Positions 55,053 to 63,690 are shown, numbered from the stretch's first letter. The stretch is DNA of 64,000 nucleotides from CAURNT01 sp963526495 (GCA_963526495.1 CAURNT010000002.1:1-64000); one strand, 5' to 3'. The notes: generated from the sequence alone by a model not told the origin. Program-made: numbers and translations.

Positions 55053-56920
55053 TATTTATCACCACCTTTTTTATTGAATAAGGCAATAAGTATAGCAATA
55101 TCGTTATATGTAACTCCACTTATTCTTTGTGCCTGACCTATGTTTTTAGGTTTTGAATAATTTAAACCACTTATAGCTATATTTGAGAGACCTTTAGCAG
55201 ATTCGTAATCAAAGTCGGAAGGTATTTCAATACTTTCAAGTCTTTTCATTTTTTCAATTTGATTACGTTCTCTTTCTATAAATATTCTATATTTAGCTTC
55301 TATTTCTATTTGTTCTTTTGCAATATCTGGTAAATATTTTGTATCTATAAATTTAGATAAATTATCATAATTGATTTCTTTACGCCCTAAAAAATCAAAT
55401 GCATTCATGACATTAGTATGTGAAGCGTTTTTATCAATTTCTTTAAGTTTATTATTTGTTTCTATACTAGGATATATTTTTAATTCTTTTAATCTCTGAA
55501 TTTCTTCTTTCATAATATTTATATTTTCTTCAAGTTCAGATATTTTTTCTTTAGGAAGAAGTCCAATTTCTTTAGCTTTATCTAAAAGTCTTATAAATAC
55601 GTTATCTTGTCTTAATGTAAGTCTATATTCTGCACGAGAAGGGAGTACCCTATAAGGTTCAGGAGTTTCTTTATTTATTATATCATCTATTAAAACTCCT
55701 ATATATCCTTCATCTCTAGATATTATAATAGGTTCAAGATTATCTATTTTTCTTACAGCATTAACACCAGCTATAAATCCTTGAGCAGCTGCTTCTTCAT
55801 ATCCACTTGTACCGTTTATAGTACCGGCTTGGAATAAATTTTCTATTATTTTAGATTCTAAAGAAAAATTAAGTTGGTATGCAGGGATAAAATCGTATTC
55901 TATAGCATATCCGTATCTTAATATTTTAGCTTTTTCAAGTCCTTTAATAGTACGTATAAGTTTTTCTTGTGCGAAAGGTGGCATAGCTGTAGTGAAACCA
56001 TTTACATATATTTCATCACTTTCTATAGATTCTTGTTCTAAGAAAATTTGATGATCTGTTTTATCAGGAAAATTCATAATTTTTCTATCTAAAGAAGGAC
56101 AGTGACGAGGCCCTTTAGTATTTACAACACCTGTTACTATAGGAGAGTATTTTAATAATTCTTGTCCAACTTTAATAGTTTCTTTTGTTGTAAATGTAAG
56201 CCAAGTTTCTAATGGCTTTTCAACTTTTGCTTTAGTTAAATAAGAAAAATATCTAGGTTTATCTTCACCTTGTAATTTTTCAAGTTTATCTATATCTATA
56301 CTTTTTTTATCTATACGTGGTGGAGTTGCTGTTTGGTATCTTTCCATATATATACCATATTTAGTTAGGTTATCAGGAAGTGAATTACTTGCTTTTTCTC
56401 CTTGTCTACCAGCAGAATATTTAACATCACCTATTACATATTGTCCATTTAAAAATGTACCAGTACATAAAATTACAGCTTTTGCACCATATTCTATACC
56501 TAGATTATCTATAACTCCTATAACTTTTTTATTATCCAAAATCAAATCTTCTATCATTCCTTGTATAACATCTAGATTTTCTTGTTTTTCTATTAATTCT
56601 CGCATTTTAATTCTATACCAGTATTTATCAGCTTGTGCTCTTGTAATTTTAGCGGCTAATCCTTTAGTATGATTTAAATTTTTAAGTTGTAGATTATATT
56701 TATCTATGTGCATCGCCATTTGTCCACCAAGCATTCCAATTTCACTTACGATATGTGATTTTCCTGGACCACCTATTGCAGGGTTACAACTCATCATAGC
56801 TATATTGTCAAGATAAATTGTAAAAAGTGCTGTTTTTTTTCCTAATCTTGCGCAAGCTAGTGCTGCTTCAACACCAGCATGACCTGCACCCACTATTATA
56901 ACATCATAATTTTGTTTCAT
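55052..56920 (-). CDS. mnmG: tRNA uridine-5-carboxymethylaminomethyl modification enzyme MnmG
   Basis: FAD enzyme (GidA) of 622 residues. With MnmE it modifies the wobble uridine of certain tRNAs. The FAD motif is VIIVGAGHAGVEAALACARLG at the start, and MSCNPAIGGPGKSHIVSEI near 44 is the family signature, with the DGLYxAGxINGTxGYEEAAAQG-type segment near 372. Length is normal. It is the middle gene of a minus-strand operon, ten bases after the HAD hydrolase, with an AAGGAGG site. Confidence 0.96.
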   Translation of the reverse strand: MKQNYDVIIVGAGHAGVEAALACARLGKKTALFTIYLDNIAMMSCNPAIGGPGKSHIVSEIGMLGGQMAMHIDKYNLQLKNLNHTKGLAAKITRAQADKYWYRIKMRELIEKQENLDVIQGMIEDLILDNKKVIGVIDNLGIEYGAKAVILCTGTFLNGQYVIGDVKYSAGRQGEKASNSLPDNLTKYGIYMERYQTATPPRIDKKSIDIDKLEKLQGEDKPRYFSYLTKAKVEKPLETWLTFTTKETIKVGQELLKYSPIVTGVVNTKGPRHCPSLDRKIMNFPDKTDHQIFLEQESIESDEIYVNGFTTAMPPFAQEKLIRTIKGLEKAKILRYGYAIEYDFIPAYQLNFSLESKIIENLFQAGTINGTSGYEEAAAQGFIAGVNAVRKIDNLEPIIISRDEGYIGVLIDDIINKETPEPYRVLPSRAEYRLTLRQDNVFIRLLDKAKEIGLLPKEKISELEENINIMKEEIQRLKELKIYPSIETNNKLKEIDKNASHTNVMNAFDFLGRKEINYDNLSKFIDTKYLPDIAKEQIEIEAKYRIFIERERNQIEKMKRLESIEIPSDFDYESAKGLSNIAISGLNYSKPKNIGQAQRISGVTYNDIAILIALFNKKGGDK

Positions 56921-56930
56921 TTCTCCTCCT

Positions 56931-57890
56931 TTAAAGAGTTAAACTTTTTTCTTCTGATATAAAAATACCTAAATTTTCATCTACGCATTGTTTTATATAT
57001 CTATCGTTTGATATATTTAATAAATTTGTAAAATTATCAATTCTATTTCTATCAATAAGTATAGAAATTTCTGTATTTTCAAATCCTGTTAACATATCAA
57101 AATCCCCCATACTATCCCCAGCCACTATTATTGGGTCTTTATTGTATTTTTTTTTAAGTATATTTTCAATTATTATTTTTTTATCTAAACTAGTAATTCT
57201 TAATTCGTTTTCATCGAGTAAACCACTGAAAATATTATTGGTATTAGTTATTTTTTTTGCATATATTTTTGAAATATATTTTTTTAAAGGTTTAAGTACA
57301 GCTTCAACAACTTCTAAAGTGGATGCAGATATAACATATACATCAATATTATTGTCGTGTAATTTTTTTATTAATTCACTCATTTCATCTGTAATTTTAA
57401 GTCCTAATTTATATGTAGAAATATTATCTTCATATATCCAGTTTTCGATTCCAAATTCAGAATTATTATGGTATTTTATGGATTCATCAATTAATTTTTG
57501 TAATTCCTCATAACTCATATTTTTATATGAAAAGAATATATTTAAATCAAATTTATCATATTTAAAATATAGATATTCTACAAATTCTGAAAAATTTGAT
57601 AAAAATTTTAAATATTCCATACTATTTATATCTTCGTAATAAGCGTTTTTAAATATATTACAAAAATTATTTATTATTTCGGTTTCTTGAGGAAATTTAT
57701 TATTTAAAAATTTTTTTAATTCAATAGGCGTAATTTTAAATTTTTTAAATTTTAATAAATAATGTATTAATGCAAATTGTATATCATTCATAAGAATGGT
57801 ATTATCACAATCAAATACTGCATAATTACCTGAATTTTTATATTTTTCAATTACTTCGTTTATTCTATTTTCTAATTTTTTATTCCACAT
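56931..57890 (-). CDS. HAD-superfamily hydrolase (phosphoserine phosphatase-like)
   Basis: A 319-residue HAD hydrolase. Motif I is AVFDCDNT near 24-31 (nucleophile Asp), motif II VISASTLEVVEAV near 188, and motif IV AGDSMGDFDML near 258. The helical cap inserted after motif I is typical of the HAD-IB branch, which includes SerB-like enzymes, but the long cap (about 150 residues) prevents naming a substrate. It is first in the operon with mnmG, which follows ten bases later. GGGAG precedes the ATG. Confidence 0.85.
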   Translation of the reverse strand: MWNKKLENRINEVIEKYKNSGNYAVFDCDNTILMNDIQFALIHYLLKFKKFKITPIELKKFLNNKFPQETEIINNFCNIFKNAYYEDINSMEYLKFLSNFSEFVEYLYFKYDKFDLNIFFSYKNMSYEELQKLIDESIKYHNNSEFGIENWIYEDNISTYKLGLKITDEMSELIKKLHDNNIDVYVISASTLEVVEAVLKPLKKYISKIYAKKITNTNNIFSGLLDENELRITSLDKKIIIENILKKKYNKDPIIVAGDSMGDFDMLTGFENTEISILIDRNRIDNFTNLLNISNDRYIKQCVDENLGIFISEEKSLTL

Positions 57891-57909
57891 TTTATTTCTC
57901 CCTTTTTAT

Positions 57910-57938
57910 ATTATACAATAAAAGTTTTTTAAATTCAA
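57910..57938 (-). promoter_or_regulatory. Promoter of the HAD-mnmG-TIGR02206 operon
   Basis: On the minus strand TTGAAT (57938-57933) and TATAAT (57915-57910) are spaced by 17 bases, just upstream of the HAD gene's ribosome binding site, giving a very short leader. Confidence 0.8.
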
Positions 57939-58056
57939 ATTACTAGATTAAAGTTTTAATTAAACTATTATTTAATGTAATATAATGATTTAGAATAATA
58001 TTTTTCATATTTATTAAAATGTTAAAGTCTTGAAAATAGCTTAAATAAATGGATAT

Positions 58057-58078
58057 ATAAAATATACATATATTTTAT
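58057..58078. promoter_or_regulatory. 22-bp palindrome upstream of the RHH-like gene
   Basis: ATAAAATATA-CA-TATATTTTAT is a perfect palindrome with a 2-base centre, ending 24 bases before the -35 box of the downstream small gene. In DNA this AT-rich, such palindromes are partly expected by chance, so operator function is a guess. Confidence 0.35.
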
Positions 58079-58102
58079 TTTTACAATAATAAAAAAACTT
58101 TC

Positions 58103-58131
58103 TTGTAAATTGAATAAATAGGGTATATAAT
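58103..58131 (+). promoter_or_regulatory. Promoter of the small RHH-like gene
   Basis: TTGTAA (58103-58108) and TATAAT (58126-58131) are spaced by 17 bases. The leader to the GGAGGAG site is about 25 bases. Confidence 0.85.
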
Positions 58132-58173
58132 GTATTTGAGGTAATAGTTTTTCTTTATTTGATTGGAGGAGAT

Positions 58174-58380
58174 ATGAGTATTAAGAAAGGTAGCAAAAGA
58201 ACTTGGGATATTTGGAAAAATAAGAAAACAAGTGAATTAAGAGTTGTTAATGTTGGCCTTAGATTAAATAAAGACGAGCATAGAAGACTGCAAGAAGCTA
58301 AAGCAAAAACACAATATACTACAGCACAAATTTTATTAATCGGTATTAGCCAAATTGAAAAGAATGAAGTGAAACTATAA
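58174..58380 (+). CDS. Small ribbon-helix-helix-like protein
   Basis: A 68-residue basic protein. A Lys/Arg/Trp-rich head (residues 1-27) precedes VVNVGLRLNKDEHRRLQEAK and a second helix ending at LIGIS. This strand-helix-helix pattern resembles Arc/MobC-type RHH DNA-binding proteins, but the match is by pattern only. ATG 58174 follows GGAGGAG directly; the frame from TTG 58159 would swallow that site. It has its own promoter and a hairpin after it, so it is a single-gene unit. No toxin partner is next to it. A DNA-binding regulator or antitoxin-like role is plausible but unproven. Confidence 0.65.
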   Translation: MSIKKGSKRTWDIWKNKKTSELRVVNVGLRLNKDEHRRLQEAKAKTQYTTAQILLIGISQIEKNEVKL

Positions 58381-58387
58381 TCTTAAT

Positions 58388-58413
58388 ATTAGGGAGGTAA
58401 ATGCCTCCCTAAT
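58388..58413 (+). terminator. Hairpin after the RHH-like gene
   Basis: ATTAGGGAGG (58388-58397), loop TAAATG, CCTCCCTAAT (58404-58413). The perfect 10-base GC-rich stem is followed by TATAATATAA rather than a clean T-run, so termination may be partial. Confidence 0.7.
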
Positions 58414-58478
58414 TATAATATAAGATTGAATAAAATAAGTTAATGTGGTAATATACTATATATGAGATATAATTTAAA

Positions 58479-58503
58479 AGAAGGTGGAATATTTCTACCT
58501 TCT
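58479..58503 (+). promoter_or_regulatory. Leader hairpin upstream of mevalonate kinase
   Basis: AGAAGGTGGAA (58479-58489) pairs with TTCTACCTTCT (58493-58503) through one G-T pair, with a 3-base loop, and is followed by a short T-rich stretch (TTTGTATAAT). It ends 10 bases before the GGGAGG site of mvk, so it could be a weak attenuator or a translation-control hairpin. No known riboswitch pattern is recognised. Confidence 0.45.
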
Positions 58504-58522
58504 TTGTATAATGGGAGGTACA

Positions 58523-59353
58523 ATGTCTTCTAATGCGAAAGCTATATTATTTGGAGAACATTCCGTAGTTTATGGGGAAAATGCTATAGCTATACCTTTG
58601 TTAAATATGAAATTAGAAGTTAATTTAATAAATGAGTACATATATGAAAATGAACATGTTAAATTTATAAAACAACTTATTAAAAATGAATATAACATTA
58701 AAGATGAAATTTATATAGAAATAATTTCAAATATTCCGGAGGGTAGAGGTCTTGGTTCCTCAGCTGCACTTGCAAAAGCTTGTGTAATAGCTTTTGAAAA
58801 TAAATATAGTATAAATATAGATATTGAAAAAATAATGAATAAATCAGAAGAGTATGCCCATGGGAAATCAAGTGGATTAGATGTATCTGTAATACTATCC
58901 TCTAAACCTATTATTTTTAATAAAAATAAAGGTAGTGAAATATTTGATTTTTCATTAGGGGCATATCTTTTAATTGTAGATACAGGTACTAAGGGTTTAA
59001 CTAAAAATGCAGTTGAATATATTAGAGAAAATTATGATAAATATATTGATAATATAGAAAAACTTGGGGATATATGTAATGAGGCAAAAGATTGTATATT
59101 AAATAGAGATTTAAAAGAAATAGGTCAGCTTATGAAAGAGGCACAAAAAAATTTAAAGCAAATGAGTTTATCTACAAAAAAAATAGATGATATAATAGAA
59201 TGTTTAGACAAATATTCTTTTGGATCAAAAATTACTGGATCAGGAATGGGAGGATGTATAATTTCTCTTTTTAAAGATTTGAGTTATATAGATGAATTAA
59301 AAAAAATATTGAAAAAAAAGGGTGTAAAAAATATATGGATAGAGGATATATAA
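58523..59353 (+). CDS. mvk: Mevalonate kinase
   Basis: GHMP kinase phosphorylating mevalonate. It begins SSNAKAILFGEHSVVYGENAIA, the family's N-terminal motif, has IPEGRGLGSSAALAKA near 75 for ATP phosphate binding, and ITGSGMGGCIISL near 245. ATG 58523 follows GGGAGG; this gives 276 residues, short but normal for bacterial MVKs. The end overlaps mvaD by 19 bases, so the kinase cassette is tightly coupled. Confidence 0.92.
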   Translation: MSSNAKAILFGEHSVVYGENAIAIPLLNMKLEVNLINEYIYENEHVKFIKQLIKNEYNIKDEIYIEIISNIPEGRGLGSSAALAKACVIAFENKYSINIDIEKIMNKSEEYAHGKSSGLDVSVILSSKPIIFNKNKGSEIFDFSLGAYLLIVDTGTKGLTKNAVEYIRENYDKYIDNIEKLGDICNEAKDCILNRDLKEIGQLMKEAQKNLKQMSLSTKKIDDIIECLDKYSFGSKITGSGMGGCIISLFKDLSYIDELKKILKKKGVKNIWIEDI

Positions 59354-60228
59354 ATATAGCTATAATTAAATATTGGGGTAAAAAGAATTTTAATCCATAT
59401 TTAATACCTTTTCAAGGGAGTATTTCTATTAGATCAAATAGATTATATACAGATACTGAGATTCTGAGTTCAGATGAAGATGAATTTTATTTAAATGGAA
59501 TAAAACAAAATGAAAAAGAAACTAAGAAAGTGTTTGATTTTGTTGATAAAATTATACCAAATAGATCTAAATTAAAGATCAATAGTATAAATAGTGTTCC
59601 AACTGCTGCAGGACTTGCTTCTAGTGCAAGTGCATATTGTGCATTAACTAAAGCACTTAATTCATATTTTAATTTGAATTTAAGTATAGATGAAATGGCT
59701 AAAATATCAACTCAAGGTTCTGGTTCGGCAGGAAGAAGTTTCTATAATATATGTGCCTTTGATAAAGAAGGAAATATTTATGAGTTAAATACAGATTTAA
59801 ATTTAAAAATGTTAGCAATAGTAGTAAGTAAACTTAAGAAAAAAATTCCATCGAGAGATGCTATGAAATTATCTGTTGAAACTTCAAGTATATTTAATCA
59901 TTGGGTTGAAAGAGCAAATGATGATTTTGAGAAAATGAAGATATATTTAAAAAATAATGATTTTGAAAAAGTTGGTAAAATTATGGAAGCTAATACTATA
60001 ACAATGCATAATACAACATTTAAATCTAACCCTTCGTTTTCTTTTTTAACTAAAGAGACGTATGAAGTTATAAAAAAAATAAAAAGATTACGTAATAAAT
60101 ATGGAGTAAAGATGTACTTTACTATGGATGCAGGTCCTAATGTTAAAATACTTTATTTAAAAGAAGATGAAGAAAAGATTTTAAAAATTTTAAGTGAAAA
60201 TATTGAACTGGAGTTATTATTATGTTAG
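59335..60228 (+). CDS. mvaD: Diphosphomevalonate decarboxylase
   Basis: GHMP-family enzyme making IPP from mevalonate diphosphate, 297 residues. It opens with INIAIIKYWGKKNFNPYLIP, the family hallmark, and has PTAAGLASSASAYCALTKAL near 85 and MDAGPNVKIL near 265. It starts within mvk and overlaps pmk by seven bases. Gene order mvk-mvaD-pmk is the common bacterial cassette. Confidence 0.95.
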   Translation: MDRGYINIAIIKYWGKKNFNPYLIPFQGSISIRSNRLYTDTEILSSDEDEFYLNGIKQNEKETKKVFDFVDKIIPNRSKLKINSINSVPTAAGLASSASAYCALTKALNSYFNLNLSIDEMAKISTQGSGSAGRSFYNICAFDKEGNIYELNTDLNLKMLAIVVSKLKKKIPSRDAMKLSVETSSIFNHWVERANDDFEKMKIYLKNNDFEKVGKIMEANTITMHNTTFKSNPSFSFLTKETYEVIKKIKRLRNKYGVKMYFTMDAGPNVKILYLKEDEEKILKILSENIELELLLC

Positions 60229-61094
60229 AAAAAGCTGGGTCAAAGCTGTATATAGCAGGAGAGTATGCAATATTAAGACCTAATTCGTATAGCTTAATAT
60301 CATATATACCCAAATATACTTATTTAAAAATAAAAGATAATAATGGTAATATTGAAATATTGAGTTCTATAGAAGATAAAGATAATTTGATATTGAGATT
60401 GATATATTTTTTAGAAGAAAGATATAAGTTGAAATTTAGATATATGTATCAATATACAACTGAGTTATATACTCATGGAGAAAAGTTGGGATTAGGATCT
60501 TCTGCATCTATAATAGTGGTTACTATAAAAGCTGTATTAAATAAGAATAATATTAATTTTACTAAATTAGATATATTTAATATTGCAGTTGATTTTATGA
60601 TAAAAGAAGATATTTCAGGGTCTTTTGGTGATCTTGCTTGTATTTGTTTTGAAGATACGATATTATTTAAATCATCAGATAGAGTAAGTAAAAATTATGA
60701 AATTGAGGTTTTGGATATATATACAAATATATTAATTGAAGCTATATGGACAGGAAATTCTGCTTCAACTTCTAAGTTGATAAAAAAAATAAATATAGAT
60801 GATAAGTTTTTTGTTGAGTTTTCTTCTAAATCTAACATTTTAGTAAAAAAGTTAGTTGATGAATTTTTGAATAATAATTTTGAAAATGTAAAAAATATAA
60901 TAAAAAATTTATCGGATAATTTAAAAAAGTTAGATGATAAATATATGATAGGTATATATAGTGATGGTATAAAGAATAAGTTGAGAGAATATGAAACATC
61001 TAAAATATCAGGAGCAGGTGGAGGAGATTATATATTATCTTTAAAAAAAAATATAAATAAATTAAAATTGAAAGTAAATTTGGAGGAAAAATGA
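60222..61094 (+). CDS. Phosphomevalonate kinase
   Basis: A 290-residue GHMP kinase. It has KAGSKLYIAGEYAILRPN at the start, EKLGLGSSASIIVVTIKAV near 87 and KISGAGGGDYILSL near the end. It is shorter than other phosphomevalonate kinases (330-360), but the position in the cassette supports the call. It completes the route to mevalonate diphosphate between mvk and mvaD. It overlaps a small exported protein gene by four bases (ATGA). Confidence 0.88.
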   Translation: MLEKAGSKLYIAGEYAILRPNSYSLISYIPKYTYLKIKDNNGNIEILSSIEDKDNLILRLIYFLEERYKLKFRYMYQYTTELYTHGEKLGLGSSASIIVVTIKAVLNKNNINFTKLDIFNIAVDFMIKEDISGSFGDLACICFEDTILFKSSDRVSKNYEIEVLDIYTNILIEAIWTGNSASTSKLIKKINIDDKFFVEFSSKSNILVKKLVDEFLNNNFENVKNIIKNLSDNLKKLDDKYMIGIYSDGIKNKLREYETSKISGAGGGDYILSLKKNINKLKLKVNLEEK

Positions 61095-61528
61095 AAAATA
61101 TATACTTAATTTTATTGTTGTTAATTACTACTAAAACATCATTATCTTTAGATAGATATGAATTAAAGATTACTAAGGATTTTAATAGTAATTCATTCAT
61201 AGGTTTTTATGAGCCTGACACATCTTCTAACTTTAAAAAGGAATATGGTGCTGGATTTGAAGTAGGAACTGTAAATAATCATAATAAAAATAGAGAATAT
61301 GTTTCTCCTATTATTTCAATGAATGTTAATGGAAAATTAAGAGCAGATCTTAAGTTATATGCAGGAGGAAATGTAGGGTATATACATTATTTAGATAATA
61401 AAAATGGAAATAGAATAAATTTAAAGGGATTTGTAGGGTTAACGTATTTTGATAAGATAGATGTTCAAGTATCGAGTTCAACAACAAAACTTTTAAATGC
61501 AGGATTTGGAATTAGGCTTGGGAAATAG
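61091..61528 (+). CDS. Small exported beta-rich protein, possible outer-membrane barrel
   Basis: A 145-residue protein with signal peptide MKNIYLILLLLITTKTSLS. The mature part alternates polar and hydrophobic residues in short strands (RADLKLYAGGNVGYIHYL, RINLKGFVGLTYF), as in small outer-membrane barrels, and ends LNAGFGIRLGK. No family is recognised. It is translationally coupled to pmk through an ATGA overlap, though no link to isoprenoid synthesis is evident. A long hairpin follows. Confidence 0.65.
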   Translation: MKNIYLILLLLITTKTSLSLDRYELKITKDFNSNSFIGFYEPDTSSNFKKEYGAGFEVGTVNNHNKNREYVSPIISMNVNGKLRADLKLYAGGNVGYIHYLDNKNGNRINLKGFVGLTYFDKIDVQVSSSTTKLLNAGFGIRLGK

Positions 61529-61550
61529 GTAATCCTATTTCTTAAGCCTA
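61513..61550 (+). terminator. Terminator of the mevalonate cassette
   Basis: TAGGCTT (61513-61519), two G-T pairs, then GAAATAGG with CCTATTTC and a TAAT loop, then AAGCCTA (61544-61550): a 17-pair nested hairpin. It is followed by TTATTTATAT. It overlaps both the end of the exported-protein gene and the end of the convergent GTPase gene. Confidence 0.7.
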
Positions 61551-62440
61551 TTATTTATATAGTTTTCTATTCTTTCTGTTTTAAGTGTGTTTCCTATAAC
61601 TACTATATTATTTTCTTTAATATCTCTATCAAAGTATATTTCGTATGTACTATCAACTAATTCAAAATGAGCATAATCATTTTTGATTTTAAAAGTTCCT
61701 TTAGCTCTACAAATATTACCAAAATATCCGAAAAGAATTCTATCTATGAAATATATAAGTTCTCCTAATGAATTACATTCTACATTTCTAAAGGACATAT
61801 TTTGCATTTCTTGTTCAGAAATTACATCATCACTTTCTTTAATACTTAAATTACCTTCAAAAAAAGTATCCCAATATGAAATGTCTTTATTATGATAATC
61901 ATCAGAATAAATTATAGCTTCTGGATTTAAAGTTTGAATATCCTTTATAACATTTTCTAATTCATCATTTTGAACAAGATTAATTTTAGAAAATTGAATA
62001 TATTTAGTTGATTTAATTTGATCTAAAAATATATCTCTATATTTAACTTTATATTTAAAATAAGTGCTAACATCAACTATTGTTAAAGGGTTTAACATAT
62101 TAATTCTTTCATATTCACTTTTTTTAATATTTTTAATAACATTGCTAAGTATAGCTACACCACTTGGTTCTACAATTAAAAAATCAGGATTTAGAGCATT
62201 ATCTATTAAAACTAAAGAAGCAGCAAAATCGCTTTGTGTACTACAACATACACACCCATTAGACATTTCCCATACTTCTATATCTTTATTATTTTCATTT
62301 TTTAATATTCCAGAATCTATATTAACATCGGCGAATTCGTTTTCAAAAATCACAAATTGTCTTTGAGTGGCTTTAATCATTTCTTTGATAAAAGTGGTTT
62401 TACCTGCTCCTAAAAAACCAGAAATCACAAGTATTTTCAT
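61535..62440 (-). CDS. CobW/COG0523-family GTPase, putative metal chaperone
   Basis: A 301-residue G3E GTPase. The P-loop is SGFLGAGKTTFIKE at 7-20, the metal-binding CxCC motif is C63-V-C65-C66, and IVEPSGVA near 106 is the switch region. The C-terminal CobW_C domain starts near 215. Members deliver zinc, cobalt or other metals to enzymes; the target here is unknown. The gene lies just downstream of a zinc alcohol dehydrogenase on the same strand, but no Zur-type site was identified, so a link is speculative. Confidence 0.87.
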   Translation of the reverse strand: MKILVISGFLGAGKTTFIKEMIKATQRQFVIFENEFADVNIDSGILKNENNKDIEVWEMSNGCVCCSTQSDFAASLVLIDNALNPDFLIVEPSGVAILSNVIKNIKKSEYERINMLNPLTIVDVSTYFKYKVKYRDIFLDQIKSTKYIQFSKINLVQNDELENVIKDIQTLNPEAIIYSDDYHNKDISYWDTFFEGNLSIKESDDVISEQEMQNMSFRNVECNSLGELIYFIDRILFGYFGNICRAKGTFKIKNDYAHFELVDSTYEIYFDRDIKENNIVVIGNTLKTERIENYINNRLKK

Positions 62441-62455
62441 TTTTTCACCATATTA

Positions 62456-62486
62456 AATTAGCTCACCTCAGTGAGATGAGCTAATT
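62456..62486 (-). terminator. Hairpin between the alcohol dehydrogenase and the GTPase genes
   Basis: AATTAGCTCA (62456-62465) pairs perfectly with TGAGCTAATT (62477-62486) around an 11-base loop. On the minus strand it is followed by a short TTAATA tract. A moderate terminator, perhaps allowing some read-through to the GTPase gene, for which no promoter is obvious. Confidence 0.65.
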
Positions 62487-62500
62487 CCCTTTATTTAATA

Positions 62501-63601
62501 TTAATCGTTTCTTGTATGATCTTTGTCAATGTATACAATAGGTTTGATGAATCCATCAGGTTTAGTGTACATTAATTGTAATGCTTCTTCAACATGTTCA
62601 AATCCATAGAATTTATGTGTTAACATGTGGCTTGGATCAACTTTTCCAAATTGAACTAAACGAGCTAATTTTTCAAGTCTTAATCTTCCACCAGGCATTA
62701 ATCCACCTTGAATATTTTTGTGAGCCATTCCAACTCCCCACTCAATTCTAGGTATTTCTATGAATTCTCCTGTACCTAAGTAGTTTACGTTACCTATACG
62801 TCCACCTGGTTTTAATACTTTAGTTGCAGTTGCAAATATTCTTTGGTCTCCTCCAGCTATAAGAACTTTATCTACTCCTTCACCTTCAGTTAAAGCCATT
62901 ATTTGTTCATCAGTAGGTCCTGCCATAAAGTCAACTGTATCAGTTGCTCCATAGTATTTAGTAGCGATTTCAAATCTTTCAGGTTTAGTATCTACAACTA
63001 TAACTCTTCCAGCTCCTTTTAATGAAGCAGCAGCAGTTGCCATTAATCCAACAGGTCCAAGTCCGAATACTACAACAACATCTCCATATTGAATATCAGC
63101 TAATTCTGCAGCATGGAATCCAGTAGGTAACATATCACTTAACATACATGCTACACCATAGTCCATACCTTTAGGTATTAATGCTAAGTTACCGTCAGCA
63201 TCATTTACGTGGAAGTATTCTCCGAACATACCATCTTTGAAGTTAGAGAATTTCCATCCAGCTAAAGCACCACCTGAATGCATAGGGAATCCAGCTTGAG
63301 CTTCACGAGACATCCAATCTGGAGTAATAGCAGCAACTAAAACTCTATCTCCGACTTTGAAGTTTTTAACAGCTTCTCCAACTTTAACAACTTCTCCACA
63401 TCCTTCATGTCCTAAAACCATATCAAAACGTTCACCTATACCTCCTTCGTATACAGTGTGTATATCTGAAGTACAAGGTGATAATGCAAGTGGTTTAATA
63501 ATTGCATCATTTGGTCCACATTCTGGAGATGGTTTTTCCATCCATCCAACTTCACCAATACGTTTCATTACGAAACATTTCATAGTTTCTTTCATTGACA
63601 T
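62501..63601 (-). CDS. Zinc-dependent secondary alcohol dehydrogenase (TbADH-like)
   Basis: A 366-residue medium-chain dehydrogenase very similar to clostridial/Thermoanaerobacter secondary alcohol dehydrogenases. Catalytic zinc ligands are C43 (SPCTSDIHTV), H65 and E66 (LGHEG), and D156 (MLSDM). The Rossmann motif is GLGPVG near 180-185. Asp204 in IVVDTKP replaces the Gly that the NADP-specific homologues have, suggesting NAD preference. It probably interconverts ketones/aldehydes and alcohols, regenerating NAD. Base composition is richer in G and C than its neighbours, and GGAGG is 11 bases from the ATG. It has its own promoter. Confidence 0.92.
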   Translation of the reverse strand: MSMKETMKCFVMKRIGEVGWMEKPSPECGPNDAIIKPLALSPCTSDIHTVYEGGIGERFDMVLGHEGCGEVVKVGEAVKNFKVGDRVLVAAITPDWMSREAQAGFPMHSGGALAGWKFSNFKDGMFGEYFHVNDADGNLALIPKGMDYGVACMLSDMLPTGFHAAELADIQYGDVVVVFGLGPVGLMATAAASLKGAGRVIVVDTKPERFEIATKYYGATDTVDFMAGPTDEQIMALTEGEGVDKVLIAGGDQRIFATATKVLKPGGRIGNVNYLGTGEFIEIPRIEWGVGMAHKNIQGGLMPGGRLRLEKLARLVQFGKVDPSHMLTHKFYGFEHVEEALQLMYTKPDGFIKPIVYIDKDHTRND

Positions 63602-63661
63602 AACAAATCAATCCTCCATTGTATTATTTTAAATTTTTAAAATAAAATTTATTTCAGTATT

Positions 63662-63690
63662 AGTATATCTCTAAAGTATAGAAAAAGCAA
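63662..63690 (-). promoter_or_regulatory. Promoter of the alcohol dehydrogenase gene
   Basis: On the minus strand TTGCTT (63690-63685) and TATACT (63667-63662) are spaced by 17 bases. The leader to the start codon is about 55 bases. Confidence 0.75.
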
